NCBI GenBank assembly: GCA_030146505.1
Contig: JASLCO010000258.1
Coordinates: 1 to 7,142, forward strand
Length of the DNA: 7,142 nucleotides
Reading direction: 5' to 3'
Origin: Moraxellaceae bacterium
GTDB taxonomy: Bacteria > Pseudomonadota > Gammaproteobacteria > Pseudomonadales > Moraxellaceae
The position numbers and the translations under genes were made by a program. The notes under the pieces are model-generated. The model was given only the letters and a program-made list of their open reading frames with translations, had not been told where the DNA came from and searched no databases. This document shows, in pieces, positions 1 to 5,810 of the stretch (positions are counted from its first letter, which is position 1; each line of letters starts with the position of its first letter).

Positions 1-187
1 GCAGGCGACGCGAGCGCAACTTTTCCCGCAAGACAGGCACGCCTGCCGCCGCCGCAGAAAGCAGGCCCAGGATCAGTGTGGGGTTTTCCGGGGAGTGCTC
101 GCAAAGATCCTGCAGATAGGCAAACGCCGGCAGGGGCAGCAGGCACAAGGACACAACGGACAAGAGCGCAGCAGGCAAGGGGCGCAT
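1..187 (-). CDS. Small exported protein with signal peptide and PENPT-type hydrophobic tail (partial, runs off left edge)
   Basis: I do not recognise a specific family. The reading frame opens with ATG at 187 and stays open for 62 codons to the window edge, so the C-terminus is missing. A Shine-Dalgarno sequence, GGAAGGA at 199-193, lies 5 bases before the ATG and strongly supports this start. Residues 1-23 form a typical Sec signal peptide: a short n-region (MRP), a hydrophobic core rich in Leu, Val and Ala, and an AFA cleavage site. About 14 residues follow, with one Cys (residue 29) and the motif PENPT (33-37). Next comes a hydrophobic stretch (38-53, LILGLLSAAAAGVPVL) and a basic run (REKLRSRR, 54-61). 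The order motif-hydrophobic-basic resembles PEP-CTERM or PExPT-type exosortase sorting signals, but the mature part before it is very short. It could equally be a small inner-membrane protein. Third codon positions are mostly G or C, as in the neighbouring genes. It is divergent from the AraC-family gene. Confidence 0.72.
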   Translation of the reverse strand, partial: MRPLPAALLSVVSLCLLPLPAFAYLQDLCEHSPENPTLILGLLSAAAAGVPVLREKLRSRRL

Positions 188-365
188 GATTTTCCTTCCA
201 GGTTGGTATAAAGGGCTGCCCGCCCGGGCTTGTTTTTTTCACGGCGGGTCATTGGCGCATTATTTCCCAAGCCTTGAAATCACGGGAAAAAAAAAGACCA
301 GAAATGTAACCCTGCGTTCCACCACTCAGGTTATTCGTCGGAAAACCGGGGGCAAGCAGGGGAAC

Positions 366-411
366 TCCCCTCCCAGCCCCTCTCCCAACCCATCCCTCAC
401 AAAGGGAGACA
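366..411. repeat. Degenerate GC-rich intergenic repeat of the CCCTCTCCC/GGGAGAGGG type
   Basis: This C-rich tract (CCCCTCCCAGCCCCTCTCCC at 367-386) ends in CCCTCACAAAGGGAG (394-408), where CCCT and AGGG can pair across a short loop. It resembles, in reverse orientation, the better-preserved palindrome at 3493-3530 near the acyl-CoA dehydrogenase A start. The shared pattern is CCCCT-CCCAGCCC-TCTCCC. Elements of this composition are common in intergenic regions of many proteobacteria. The identification is by pattern; no database comparison was possible. Confidence 0.5.
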
Positions 412-415
412 GAGC

Positions 416-444
416 AGGACAGTTGGCCGATTTTTGAATATATA
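416..444 (+). promoter_or_regulatory. Candidate sigma-70 promoter for the AraC-family gene
   Basis: AGGACA at 416-421 (4 of 6 matches to TTGACA) is separated by 17 bases from TATATA at 439-444, in an AT-rich stretch that stands out from the surrounding GC-rich DNA. Transcription would start near 451 and give a leader of only about 20 bases before the ATG at 471. The -35 box directly abuts the degenerate repeat. This is a prediction from matches and spacing only. Confidence 0.35.
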
Positions 445-470
445 GTTCCACTCCCCATCACTGCCGACTC

Positions 471-1490
471 ATGATGAGCATTTCCACCGGGCACGACGCC
501 ACGTCCCTGATACTGACGCATCGCCACTTCAGCACGGAGGGTGAAGCTCGCGCACAGCAGGCGCTGGCCTGGCGCGATCAGCTGGTTTCCGTGGAAACCG
601 CCCTGACCCGGGAACTGGTTACCGACGGCTTCTACGGCCACATCCAGCGTTACCAGGTCAACGGCCTGACCTTTCTGGACTCGCGCACGGACGCCAATGT
701 GCAGACACGCACCGTGGCGCGCATTTCCACCGACACCCTCCGGCATTATGTTTTTTACATCCAGTTGCAGGGCTGCTCGGAAACCACCACGCGTCTTCAT
801 CCCCGGCGACAGGTGACGCACGGTACCGCCAGCGTGCTCTTCCTGGACATGAACCAGCCCCTGCGCATGCAGCAGCAGGCCAGCCATATTCTGGCGCTGT
901 TCCTGCCCCGGCCGCTGGTGGATACCCTGCTGCCCCAGGCGGAGGCCCTGCACGGACGCGTACTGCACTGGCAGCGTTCGCCACTGGCCAACCTGATTCC
1001 GATGGAACTGCTCCGGGTTCGCCGCGCGCTGGCCGCGAAGGATGCGGAACAATCCCACGCCGCACTGCAGAGTTGCGCCACGCTGATCGCCACCGCCTTC
1101 AACAAGCAGCCCGGCGACGAGGCCCGTGCCGCGGTCCGGGCCGCCCTCATCGGGCAGATACGCCAATACATCGAGGACAATCTCTACAATCCCGGGCTCA
1201 CGCCCGAAAGCGTACAGGCCCGGTTCGCCCTGCCCCGCACCACGCTGTACCGCCTGTTCGCGCATGAAGGCGGCCTCGCTCCCCATATCCGCAACCGCCG
1301 CCTGTTCGCGGCCGCCACCGATCTGGCCCGGCACCCGGAGCGCCGGATTGCGGACATTGCCGACAGCCTGGGCTTCAAGCATGCCCAGGATTTCCATCGC
1401 GCTTTTCGCCGCGCCTATGAAATAACTCCCGGTGATTTCCGTCTGGAAACGCAACAGCGGCTACAGGTGATAACGGGGAGTCTTTGCTGA
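471..1490 (+). CDS. AraC-family transcriptional regulator
   Basis: This is a 339-residue cytoplasmic DNA-binding regulator with the usual AraC/XylS two-part layout. Residues about 30-215 form a cupin-like sensing domain similar to the AraC-binding-like type (YVFYIQLQGCSE near 93-104, TASVLFLDMNQPL near 119-131). Residues about 225-327 form the double helix-turn-helix. The first HTH spans about 243-278 (LTPESVQARFALPRTTLYRL). The second spans about 291-325 (RIADIADSLGFKHAQDFHRA), followed by the family signature YEITPGDFR (316-324). Length is normal for the family. ATG codons lie at 471 and 474. An in-frame TGA at 435-437 with no alternative start after it fixes the N-terminus to one of these two. 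No convincing Shine-Dalgarno sequence precedes them, so translation may rely on the short leader. The gene is divergent from the edge gene and convergent with acyl-CoA dehydrogenase A, with a terminator 36 bases downstream. Family members often activate catabolic genes in response to small molecules. The ligand and targets here are unknown. Confidence 0.93.
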   Translation: MMSISTGHDATSLILTHRHFSTEGEARAQQALAWRDQLVSVETALTRELVTDGFYGHIQRYQVNGLTFLDSRTDANVQTRTVARISTDTLRHYVFYIQLQGCSETTTRLHPRRQVTHGTASVLFLDMNQPLRMQQQASHILALFLPRPLVDTLLPQAEALHGRVLHWQRSPLANLIPMELLRVRRALAAKDAEQSHAALQSCATLIATAFNKQPGDEARAAVRAALIGQIRQYIEDNLYNPGLTPESVQARFALPRTTLYRLFAHEGGLAPHIRNRRLFAAATDLARHPERRIADIADSLGFKHAQDFHRAFRRAYEITPGDFRLETQQRLQVITGSLC

Positions 1491-1525
1491 GGATGCCCCC
1501 GTAGGAGCGGAAAACCCATAAACGC

Positions 1526-1552
1526 AAAAGCCCGCTGGAAAGCAGGCTTTTT
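1526..1552 (+). terminator. Intrinsic terminator of the AraC-family gene
   Basis: Positions 1526-1536 (AAAAGCCCGCT) pair with 1541-1551 (AGCAGGCTTTT) across a GGAA tetraloop, with one C/A mismatch, and the T run extends to 1552. It starts 36 bases after the stop codon. The flanking A and T runs mean it could also work in the opposite direction for transcripts reading through from acyl-CoA dehydrogenase A. Confidence 0.82.
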
Positions 1553-1574
1553 ATGAATTCATCTTTTATTTGAT

Positions 1575-1655
1575 TCGCCATCCCGGCGAAAGCCGGAATC
1601 CACACGAAAGTGATTCTTTCACTGCATCATGGGTTCCAGCCTTCGCCGTAACAAA
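1575..1655. repeat. Paired inverted REP-like repeats (CCGGCGAAAGCCGG type)
   Basis: The left copy contains CCGGC-GAAA-GCCGG (1583-1596) followed by AATCCA, close to the widespread proteobacterial repeat with core ATTCCGGCGAAAGCCGGAAT. The right copy (about 1629-1655, GGGTTCCAGCCTTCGCCG) is an imperfect inverted version of the left one. The two face each other across a small central palindrome, AGTGA (1609-1613) and TCACT (1619-1623). The whole 80-base unit could fold into one long imperfect hairpin. It sits between the 3' ends of convergent genes, a usual location for such elements. Confidence 0.7.
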
Positions 1656-1667
1656 GACTTGAAGAAC

Positions 1668-1690
1668 AAGGGGCTAAATATAAGCCCCTT
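1668..1690 (-). terminator. Candidate terminator of acyl-CoA dehydrogenase A
   Basis: An 8-bp perfect stem, AAGGGGCT (1668-1675) with AGCCCCTT (1683-1690), encloses a 7-base AT-rich loop and lies 5 bases past the stop codon at 1696. On the minus strand the sequence after the stem is GTTCTTC, so the U tract is weak. Position and stem quality support termination, possibly helped by the REP-like hairpin just beyond. Confidence 0.6.
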
Positions 1691-1695
1691 AAGAG

Positions 1696-3471
1696 TCAGA
1701 AGTACGTTTCAGCAAACTGCATCAGCGTATCGGCACCAGCCTCCACGGCACGCGCGCGGAACTCCATTTCCGGCAGCACGCGGGCCACGAAGAAATCGGC
1801 CAGGGCGAGCTTGTCGGCATAGAAGCTGTCTTCGCCTTTTTTCGGCAGCGCGGCCTCGGCCATGAGAGCCCACATGTACGTGTAGGCGGTGAAACCAAAG
1901 GCGTGCAGATAATCCACGGCAGCGGCATTCACCTCGTCCGGATTCCTGGCCGAACGCTCGATGACACCACGGGTCAGACCTTCAAGGCGATCAATTGCAG
2001 CTACAAAAGCTTTCTGCAGCGTGGCCAGTTCCGGTGCATTCAAACGTGCTGCCGTTTCACGCATTTCCGCCACGAAGGTCGCGACAAAAGCGCCCTTGTT
2101 CTTGGCCACCTTGCGGCCCATGAGGTCATTGGCCTGGATGCCGTTGGCACCTTCGTAAATCTGCGCAATGCGCACATCACGCACCAGCTGCTCCATGCCC
2201 CATTCGCGGATGAAGCCGTGGCCACCGAAGACCTGCTGCGCATCCACGCAACCTTCAAAGCCCTTGTCGGAAAGGAAGGCCTTCACCACCGGCGTCAGCA
2301 GTGCAACGCGATCAGCAGCGGCTTTCGCCACATCACCTTCCCCGTATTTGGCAAGGTCGAGATAGCGTGCGGTATACATGGCCAGCGCACGCGCAGCTTC
2401 GTTATGCGCACGCGTCTTCAGCAGCATGCGACGGATATCCGGATGTACCAGCAGCGGATCAGCCGCTTTGGCAGCTTCCTTCACGCCAGTGGCAGAACGA
2501 CCCTGCAGACGGTCACGCGCATAAGCCGCCGCGCTCTGGTAGGCCACTTCGGAAGCGCCCAGACCCTGTATGCCCATGGACAGACGTTCGTAATTCATCA
2601 TCACGAACATGGCCGCCAGGCCCTCATTGATATTGCCGACCAGCCAACCTTTGGCGGAATCGAAATTCATCACGCAGGTGCTGGAGGCCTTGATGCCCAT
2701 CTTGTGCTCGATGGAGCCGGCTGCAGCCGTATTGCGTGCGCCAATCGAACCATCGGCATTCGGAATGAACTTGGGTACGAGAAAGAGCGAAATGCCCTTG
2801 GAGCCGGCCGGGGCATCCGGCAGCTTGGCCAGCACGAGGTGGATGATGTTTTCCGCCAGGTCGTGCTCACCACCGGTGATGAAAATCTTGGTGCCGCTGA
2901 TGGCATAGGAGCCGTCGGCATTGGGCACGGCTTTCGTCTTGATGATGCCGAGATCGGTGCCGGCATGCGGCTCGGTCAGGCACATGGTGCCGGCCCATTC
3001 ACCGGAATAGATTTTCGGCAGATAGAAATCGTTGATCTCGTCCGAGGCGTGCTGGCTCATGGAGAGCGCTGCACCAATGCCCAGCAGCGGGTAAAGCGCG
3101 AAAGAGGGATTGGCGGAGAAAAGGATTTCATCCGTCATCACCGTCACGGTCTTGGGCAAGCCCTGGCCGCCCCAGCGCGGATCGGCACCCAGGCCTATCC
3201 AGCCACCTTCGCCGAACTGCTTGAAAGCCTCCTTGAAGCCCTTCGGGGTCGTGACGACGCCATTATTGAATTGCGCGCCCTCTTCATCGCCGGAGCGATT
3301 GAGCGGGAAGATCACGTTTTCATTGAGCTTGGCGGACTCTTCGAGAATGGCATCGACCACATCGCGGTCGGTCTCGGCGAGCGCGGGCACGGAAGCCCAG
3401 AACTCTGTGGAGTTGAACACTTCGTCCAGCACGAAGCGCATATCACGCAGGGGAGCTTTATAAACGGCCAT
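1696..3471 (-). CDS. Acyl-CoA dehydrogenase A (DmdC/FadE-like, long form with C-terminal extension)
   Basis: This 591-residue flavoenzyme should introduce the trans-2 double bond into acyl-CoA thioesters using FAD and pass electrons to ETF, the first step of beta-oxidation. It belongs to the roughly 600-residue family that includes 3-methylmercaptopropionyl-CoA dehydrogenase DmdC and pseudomonad FadE1/FadE2. Domains in order: the short N-terminal family segment (YKAPLRDMRFVLDEV, 4-18); an N-terminal helical domain to about 158; the beta domain with MCLTEPHAGTDLG (163-175), FITGGEHDL (197-205) and GSIEHKMGIKASSTCVMNF (252-270); the C-terminal FAD domain with FGGHGFIREWGMEQLVRD (415-432); and the extra helical C-terminal domain, about 465-591. 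The likely catalytic base is Glu440 in IYEGANGIQ. The start is supported by AGAGG at 3484-3480, 8 bases before the ATG. It is the paralogue of the dehydrogenase at 3750-5552, but a terminator and a repeat-filled gap of 278 bases lie between them. Exact substrate is not readable; long-chain acyl-CoA is the best guess. Confidence 0.95.
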   Translation of the reverse strand: MAVYKAPLRDMRFVLDEVFNSTEFWASVPALAETDRDVVDAILEESAKLNENVIFPLNRSGDEEGAQFNNGVVTTPKGFKEAFKQFGEGGWIGLGADPRWGGQGLPKTVTVMTDEILFSANPSFALYPLLGIGAALSMSQHASDEINDFYLPKIYSGEWAGTMCLTEPHAGTDLGIIKTKAVPNADGSYAISGTKIFITGGEHDLAENIIHLVLAKLPDAPAGSKGISLFLVPKFIPNADGSIGARNTAAAGSIEHKMGIKASSTCVMNFDSAKGWLVGNINEGLAAMFVMMNYERLSMGIQGLGASEVAYQSAAAYARDRLQGRSATGVKEAAKAADPLLVHPDIRRMLLKTRAHNEAARALAMYTARYLDLAKYGEGDVAKAAADRVALLTPVVKAFLSDKGFEGCVDAQQVFGGHGFIREWGMEQLVRDVRIAQIYEGANGIQANDLMGRKVAKNKGAFVATFVAEMRETAARLNAPELATLQKAFVAAIDRLEGLTRGVIERSARNPDEVNAAAVDYLHAFGFTAYTYMWALMAEAALPKKGEDSFYADKLALADFFVARVLPEMEFRARAVEAGADTLMQFAETYF

Positions 3472-3492
3472 GGTTACTACCTCTATCTACTT

Positions 3493-3530
3493 CTCCCTCT
3501 CCCACCGGGAGAGGGCTGGGGAGAGGGGCG
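3493..3530. repeat. Perfect 9-bp palindrome repeat in the leader of acyl-CoA dehydrogenase A
   Basis: CCCTCTCCC (3495-3503) and GGGAGAGGG (3507-3515) form a perfect stem with a 3-base loop. It is followed by CTGGGGAGAGGGG (3516-3528), which offers a second, competing partner for the C-rich arm. It begins only 10 bases upstream of the Shine-Dalgarno sequence of acyl-CoA dehydrogenase A, so it would be in that gene's mRNA leader if the promoter is further upstream. It resembles the degenerate copy at 366-411 and belongs to a common type of proteobacterial intergenic repeat. Confidence 0.7.
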
Positions 3531-3536
3531 GCCTTT

Positions 3537-3557
3537 AATTCAGCACTGCGCTGAATT
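3537..3557. repeat. 8-bp perfect inverted repeat (AATTCAGC/GCTGAATT)
   Basis: AATTCAGC (3537-3544) and GCTGAATT (3550-3557) are perfectly complementary across a 5-base spacer. On the plus strand two further T residues follow. It could be an operator half-site pair for acyl-CoA dehydrogenase A, part of the neighbouring repeat cluster, or a weak plus-strand terminator. The sequence does not decide between these. Confidence 0.4.
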
Positions 3558-3564
3558 TTGACAC

Positions 3565-3690
3565 CATCCCTCATCCGCCCTTCGGGCACCTCGCTCCGCG
3601 CCCCGGCCAATCACCGGTAGGCGATTGGCGCTTCGGGGAACGAAGCGTGGCTTCGTTTTTTTCCCCTTCGCCCCGACGGGAGAAGGGATG
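3565..3690. repeat. Possible 126-bp palindromic miniature element
   Basis: The segment is bounded by CATCCC (3565-3570) and its exact complement GGGATG (3685-3690). The outer 16 bases on each side match in inverted orientation at 11 positions. Inside are nested hairpins: CCAATC (3607-3612) with GATTGG (3623-3628), flanked by CCCCG and CGGGG, and AACGAAGC (3639-3646) with GCTTCGTT (3650-3657). No reading frame is convincing here. The structure fits a REP/MITE-like non-coding element inserted between two genes, but target-site duplications are not clear. Confidence 0.5.
3639..3662 (+). terminator. Terminator-shaped hairpin inside the intergenic repeat, plus-strand orientation
   Basis: A perfect 8-bp stem (AACGAAGC/GCTTCGTT) with a GTG loop is followed by a run of T residues through 3662. 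It has the shape of an intrinsic terminator for rightward transcription, but no plus-strand gene precedes it. It may be only a structural part of the repeat element, or may limit antisense transcription into acyl-CoA dehydrogenase B. Confidence 0.45.
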
Positions 3691-3702
3691 AAAAACCACT
3701 CA

Positions 3703-3732
3703 GCAAAAAGCCCGCATGCGCGGGCCTTTTGC
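3703..3732 (-). terminator. Intrinsic terminator of acyl-CoA dehydrogenase B
   Basis: Read on the minus strand, a GC stem of GGCCCGC with GCGGGC around 3726-3710 is flanked by AAAA before it and five T residues after it (3709-3705), a canonical shape. It begins 18 bases after the stop codon at 3750. The A and T arms make it potentially bidirectional. Its strength argues that most transcripts of dehydrogenase B end here and do not continue into dehydrogenase A. Confidence 0.85.
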
Positions 3733-3749
3733 AATTACTTCAGCACAGA

Positions 3750-5552
3750 TCAGAACGCAAACGCGTCCACATCCATCTGCATCAGCACGTCGAGACCACC
3801 TTCGATGGCCTCGACATGGCCCTTGGTGCGCGGCAGGATCTTCTTGAAGTAGAACTGTGCCGTCTGGATCTTGGCCTTGTAGAAAGCCTCTTCCGAAGTA
3901 CCCGCAGCCAGCTTGTCCTGCGCCACCTTGGCCATGGCGGCCCAGAGGTAGGCCAGGGTCACGTAGCCGGAGAAGTAGAGGTAATCCACGGCAGCAGCGC
4001 CCACTTCATCCGGGTTCTGCATGGCCTTCATGCCGATCTTCATGGTGATGTCGCCCCACTGCTGGTTAAGAGCCGCCAGCGGTGCGGTGAACTCGGCCAT
4101 GGCGGCATTGCCTTCATTGGCCTGGATGAATTTGTGCACGATCTTGGTGAAGTTCTTGAGCATGCCGCCCTGGGTCTGCAGCACCTTGCGGCCGAGCAGG
4201 TCCAGCGCCTGGATTTCCGTGGTGCCTTCGTAGAGGCAGGCAATGCGCGTATCGCGCACGATCTGCTCCATGCCCCACTCGCGGATGAAGCCGTGGCCAC
4301 CGTAAACCTGCACGCCGTGCTTGGCGGCTTCGGAACCGGCTTCGGTCAGGAAGGCCTTGGCGATGGGCGTGAGGAAGCTCATCAGGTCATCAGCCGCCTT
4401 GCGCGCTTCTTCCGTTTCAGCCGCGTGCACGAGGTCGGTCTGCGTGGACAGCCAGTACACCAGGGCACGGCCGCCTTCGGCGAAAGCCTTCTGTGTCAGC
4501 AGCATATTGCGCACGGCGGGGTGCACGATGATGGGATCGGCTTCTTTTTCCGGCGCCTTGGGGCCGGAGAGGGAGCGCATGGCCAGACGTTCGCGGGCGT
4601 AGAACAGCGCGCCCTGGAAAGAACCTTCAGCGGCGCACACACCCTGCAGCGCGGTGCCGACACGGGCGGTGTTCATGAAGGTGAACATGCAGTTCAGGCC
4701 CTTGTTGGGCGGACCGATGAGGAAGCCCTTGGCCTGGTCGAAATTCATCACGCAGGTGGCAGACGCCTTGATGCCCATCTTGTGTTCGATGGAACCGCAG
4801 ACCACGCCATTGCGCTCGCCAACGGAACCGTCAGCCTTCGGCAGGAATTTCGGCACGATGAAAAGGGAAATGCCCTTGGTGCCCTTGGGGGCGTCCGGCA
4901 GGCGGGCCAGCACGATGTGGATGATGTTCTCGGCCATGTCGTGTTCGCCGGCCGAGATGAAAATCTTGGTGCCGGTGATGGCATAGGAACCATCAGCATT
5001 CGGCTCGGCCTTGGTGCGGATGATGCCGAGGTCGGAACCGGCGTGGGATTCGGTCAGGCACATGGTGCCGGTCCACTCACCGGAAATCAGCTTGCCGAGA
5101 TAAACGTCTTTCTGCTCGGGCGTGCCGTGGGCTTCCACGGTGTTGACGGCGCCATGCGACAGGCCGGGGTACATGGACCAGGACCAGTTGGCAGTGCCGT
5201 TCATTTCGCTCATGGCAATGCCCAGGGAATTGGGCAGGCCCTGGCCGCCGTGCTCCACCGGGGAAGACAGTGAACCGAAACCGAGTTCCACGAACTTGGC
5301 ATAGGCTTCCTTGAAGCCCTTGGGCGTGCTCACTTCACCATCAGTCCAGACGCAACCTTCTTCATCGCCGGAACGATTGATGGGAGAGAGTTCGTTTTCA
5401 GCAAACTGCGCACCGGTTTCCAGCACACTGTCCACCAGCTCGCGATTGGTTTCGGCATAGGCCGGAATCGCCGCGTAGTGTTTTTCAACGTCAAGCAGCT
5501 CATGCAGCACGAACTGCATGTCACGAAGAGGAGCCTTGTATTGCTGTGCCAT
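3750..5552 (-). CDS. Acyl-CoA dehydrogenase B (DmdC/FadE-like, long form with C-terminal extension)
   Basis: This is a 600-residue paralogue of dehydrogenase A with the same domain order and role: FAD-dependent alpha,beta-dehydrogenation of acyl-CoA with ETF as electron acceptor. Numbering from the ATG at 5552, it shows AQQYKAPLRDMQFVLHEL (2-19), MCLTESHAGSDLGIIRTKA (164-182), FISAGEHDM (198-206), GSIEHKMGIKASATCVMNF (253-271), YGGHGFIREWGMEQIVRD (417-434) and the probable catalytic Glu442 in LYEGTTEIQ, then an extra helical C-terminal domain from about 465. The central beta domain is very similar to A, whereas the N-terminal helices, the 305-345 region and the C-terminal domain differ much more, as expected for enzymes with different acyl-chain preference. 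An in-frame ATG also occurs at 5558. I prefer 5552 because GAGG at 5564-5561 is 8 bases from it and only 2 from the other. It follows the DUF2236 gene on the same strand after 258 bases, and has its own strong terminator. Confidence 0.95.
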   Translation of the reverse strand: MAQQYKAPLRDMQFVLHELLDVEKHYAAIPAYAETNRELVDSVLETGAQFAENELSPINRSGDEEGCVWTDGEVSTPKGFKEAYAKFVELGFGSLSSPVEHGGQGLPNSLGIAMSEMNGTANWSWSMYPGLSHGAVNTVEAHGTPEQKDVYLGKLISGEWTGTMCLTESHAGSDLGIIRTKAEPNADGSYAITGTKIFISAGEHDMAENIIHIVLARLPDAPKGTKGISLFIVPKFLPKADGSVGERNGVVCGSIEHKMGIKASATCVMNFDQAKGFLIGPPNKGLNCMFTFMNTARVGTALQGVCAAEGSFQGALFYARERLAMRSLSGPKAPEKEADPIIVHPAVRNMLLTQKAFAEGGRALVYWLSTQTDLVHAAETEEARKAADDLMSFLTPIAKAFLTEAGSEAAKHGVQVYGGHGFIREWGMEQIVRDTRIACLYEGTTEIQALDLLGRKVLQTQGGMLKNFTKIVHKFIQANEGNAAMAEFTAPLAALNQQWGDITMKIGMKAMQNPDEVGAAAVDYLYFSGYVTLAYLWAAMAKVAQDKLAAGTSEEAFYKAKIQTAQFYFKKILPRTKGHVEAIEGGLDVLMQMDVDAFAF

Positions 5553-5560
5553 GGTCATGA

Positions 5561-5564
5561 CCTC
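5561..5564 (-). promoter_or_regulatory. Ribosome binding site that decides the start of acyl-CoA dehydrogenase B
   Basis: On the minus strand GAGG (5564-5561) is followed by TC, ATG (5558), ACC, ATG (5552). Spacing of 8 bases favours the second ATG; 2 bases is too short for efficient use of the first. The resulting N-terminus, MAQQYKAPLRDM, also matches the paralogue's MAVYKAPLRDM in length. Confidence 0.6.
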
Positions 5565-5730
5565 GCATAATCAGGGGCTGGATAGTGCCCGTCACAGGAA
5601 GCGCACCGGGCAGTCGCGGGCTTGCCGAATCACTGCAAAAGCCCTGCCGGACGCAAAAGCGGCGGAAGTATGAGCTACAAGCCTAGTCCAACCCAGCACT
5701 TTGGGTGACCGATAATTCACGGGAAAGCGA
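5565..5730. other. Intergenic region upstream of acyl-CoA dehydrogenase B
   Basis: I find no gene here. The promoter of dehydrogenase B should lie in this stretch, but I see no clear -35/-10 pair. TTGGAC at about 5690-5685 on the minus strand is a fair -35 box without a well-spaced -10. A small inverted repeat, ACCCA (5691-5695) and TGGGT (5702-5706), could be an operator or chance. No recognisable FadR- or PsrA-like palindrome was seen. Confidence 0.4.
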
Positions 5731-5758
5731 GCATTTCCGGGCCTTAGCGCCCGGATGC
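5731..5758 (-). terminator. Hairpin downstream of the DUF2236 gene, possible terminator without U tract
   Basis: GCAT (5731-5734) and CCGGGC (5737-5742) pair with GCCCGG (5749-5754) and ATGC (5755-5758), giving a 10-bp stem interrupted by a two-base bulge. It lies 52 bases after the stop codon at 5811. No T run follows on the minus strand, so it may instead protect the mRNA 3' end or act together with Rho. Confidence 0.4.
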
Positions 5759-5810
5759 GGAGAAACAACAACGAGGTGCGTGGATGCTGCGGGGAACTTG
5801 CAGGTCAGGC

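Noticed and set aside
216..239. GCCCG-CC-CGGGC followed by a T run, terminator-like on the plus strand
   Set aside because: The loop would be only two bases, no plus-strand gene precedes it, and the location is the leader of the minus-strand edge gene.
186..437. 83-residue plus-strand frame in the divergent intergenic region
   Set aside because: It runs through the C-rich repeat and a poly-A tract, has irregular codon use, and lacks an SD sequence.
249..1454. 401-residue open frame antisense to the AraC-family gene
   Set aside because: The AraC frame has clear HTH motifs; the antisense frame has none and extends across the promoter and repeat region.
1903..3561. 552-residue open frame antisense to acyl-CoA dehydrogenase A
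   Set aside because: It mirrors the codon structure of a well-supported gene in GC-rich DNA, is rich in His, Gly and Arg with no recognisable domain, and lacks a good ribosome binding site.
3729..5273. 514-residue open frame antisense to acyl-CoA dehydrogenase B
   Set aside because: It is the same kind of antisense shadow, starts inside a terminator region, and has a low-complexity His/Gly-rich composition without a known fold.
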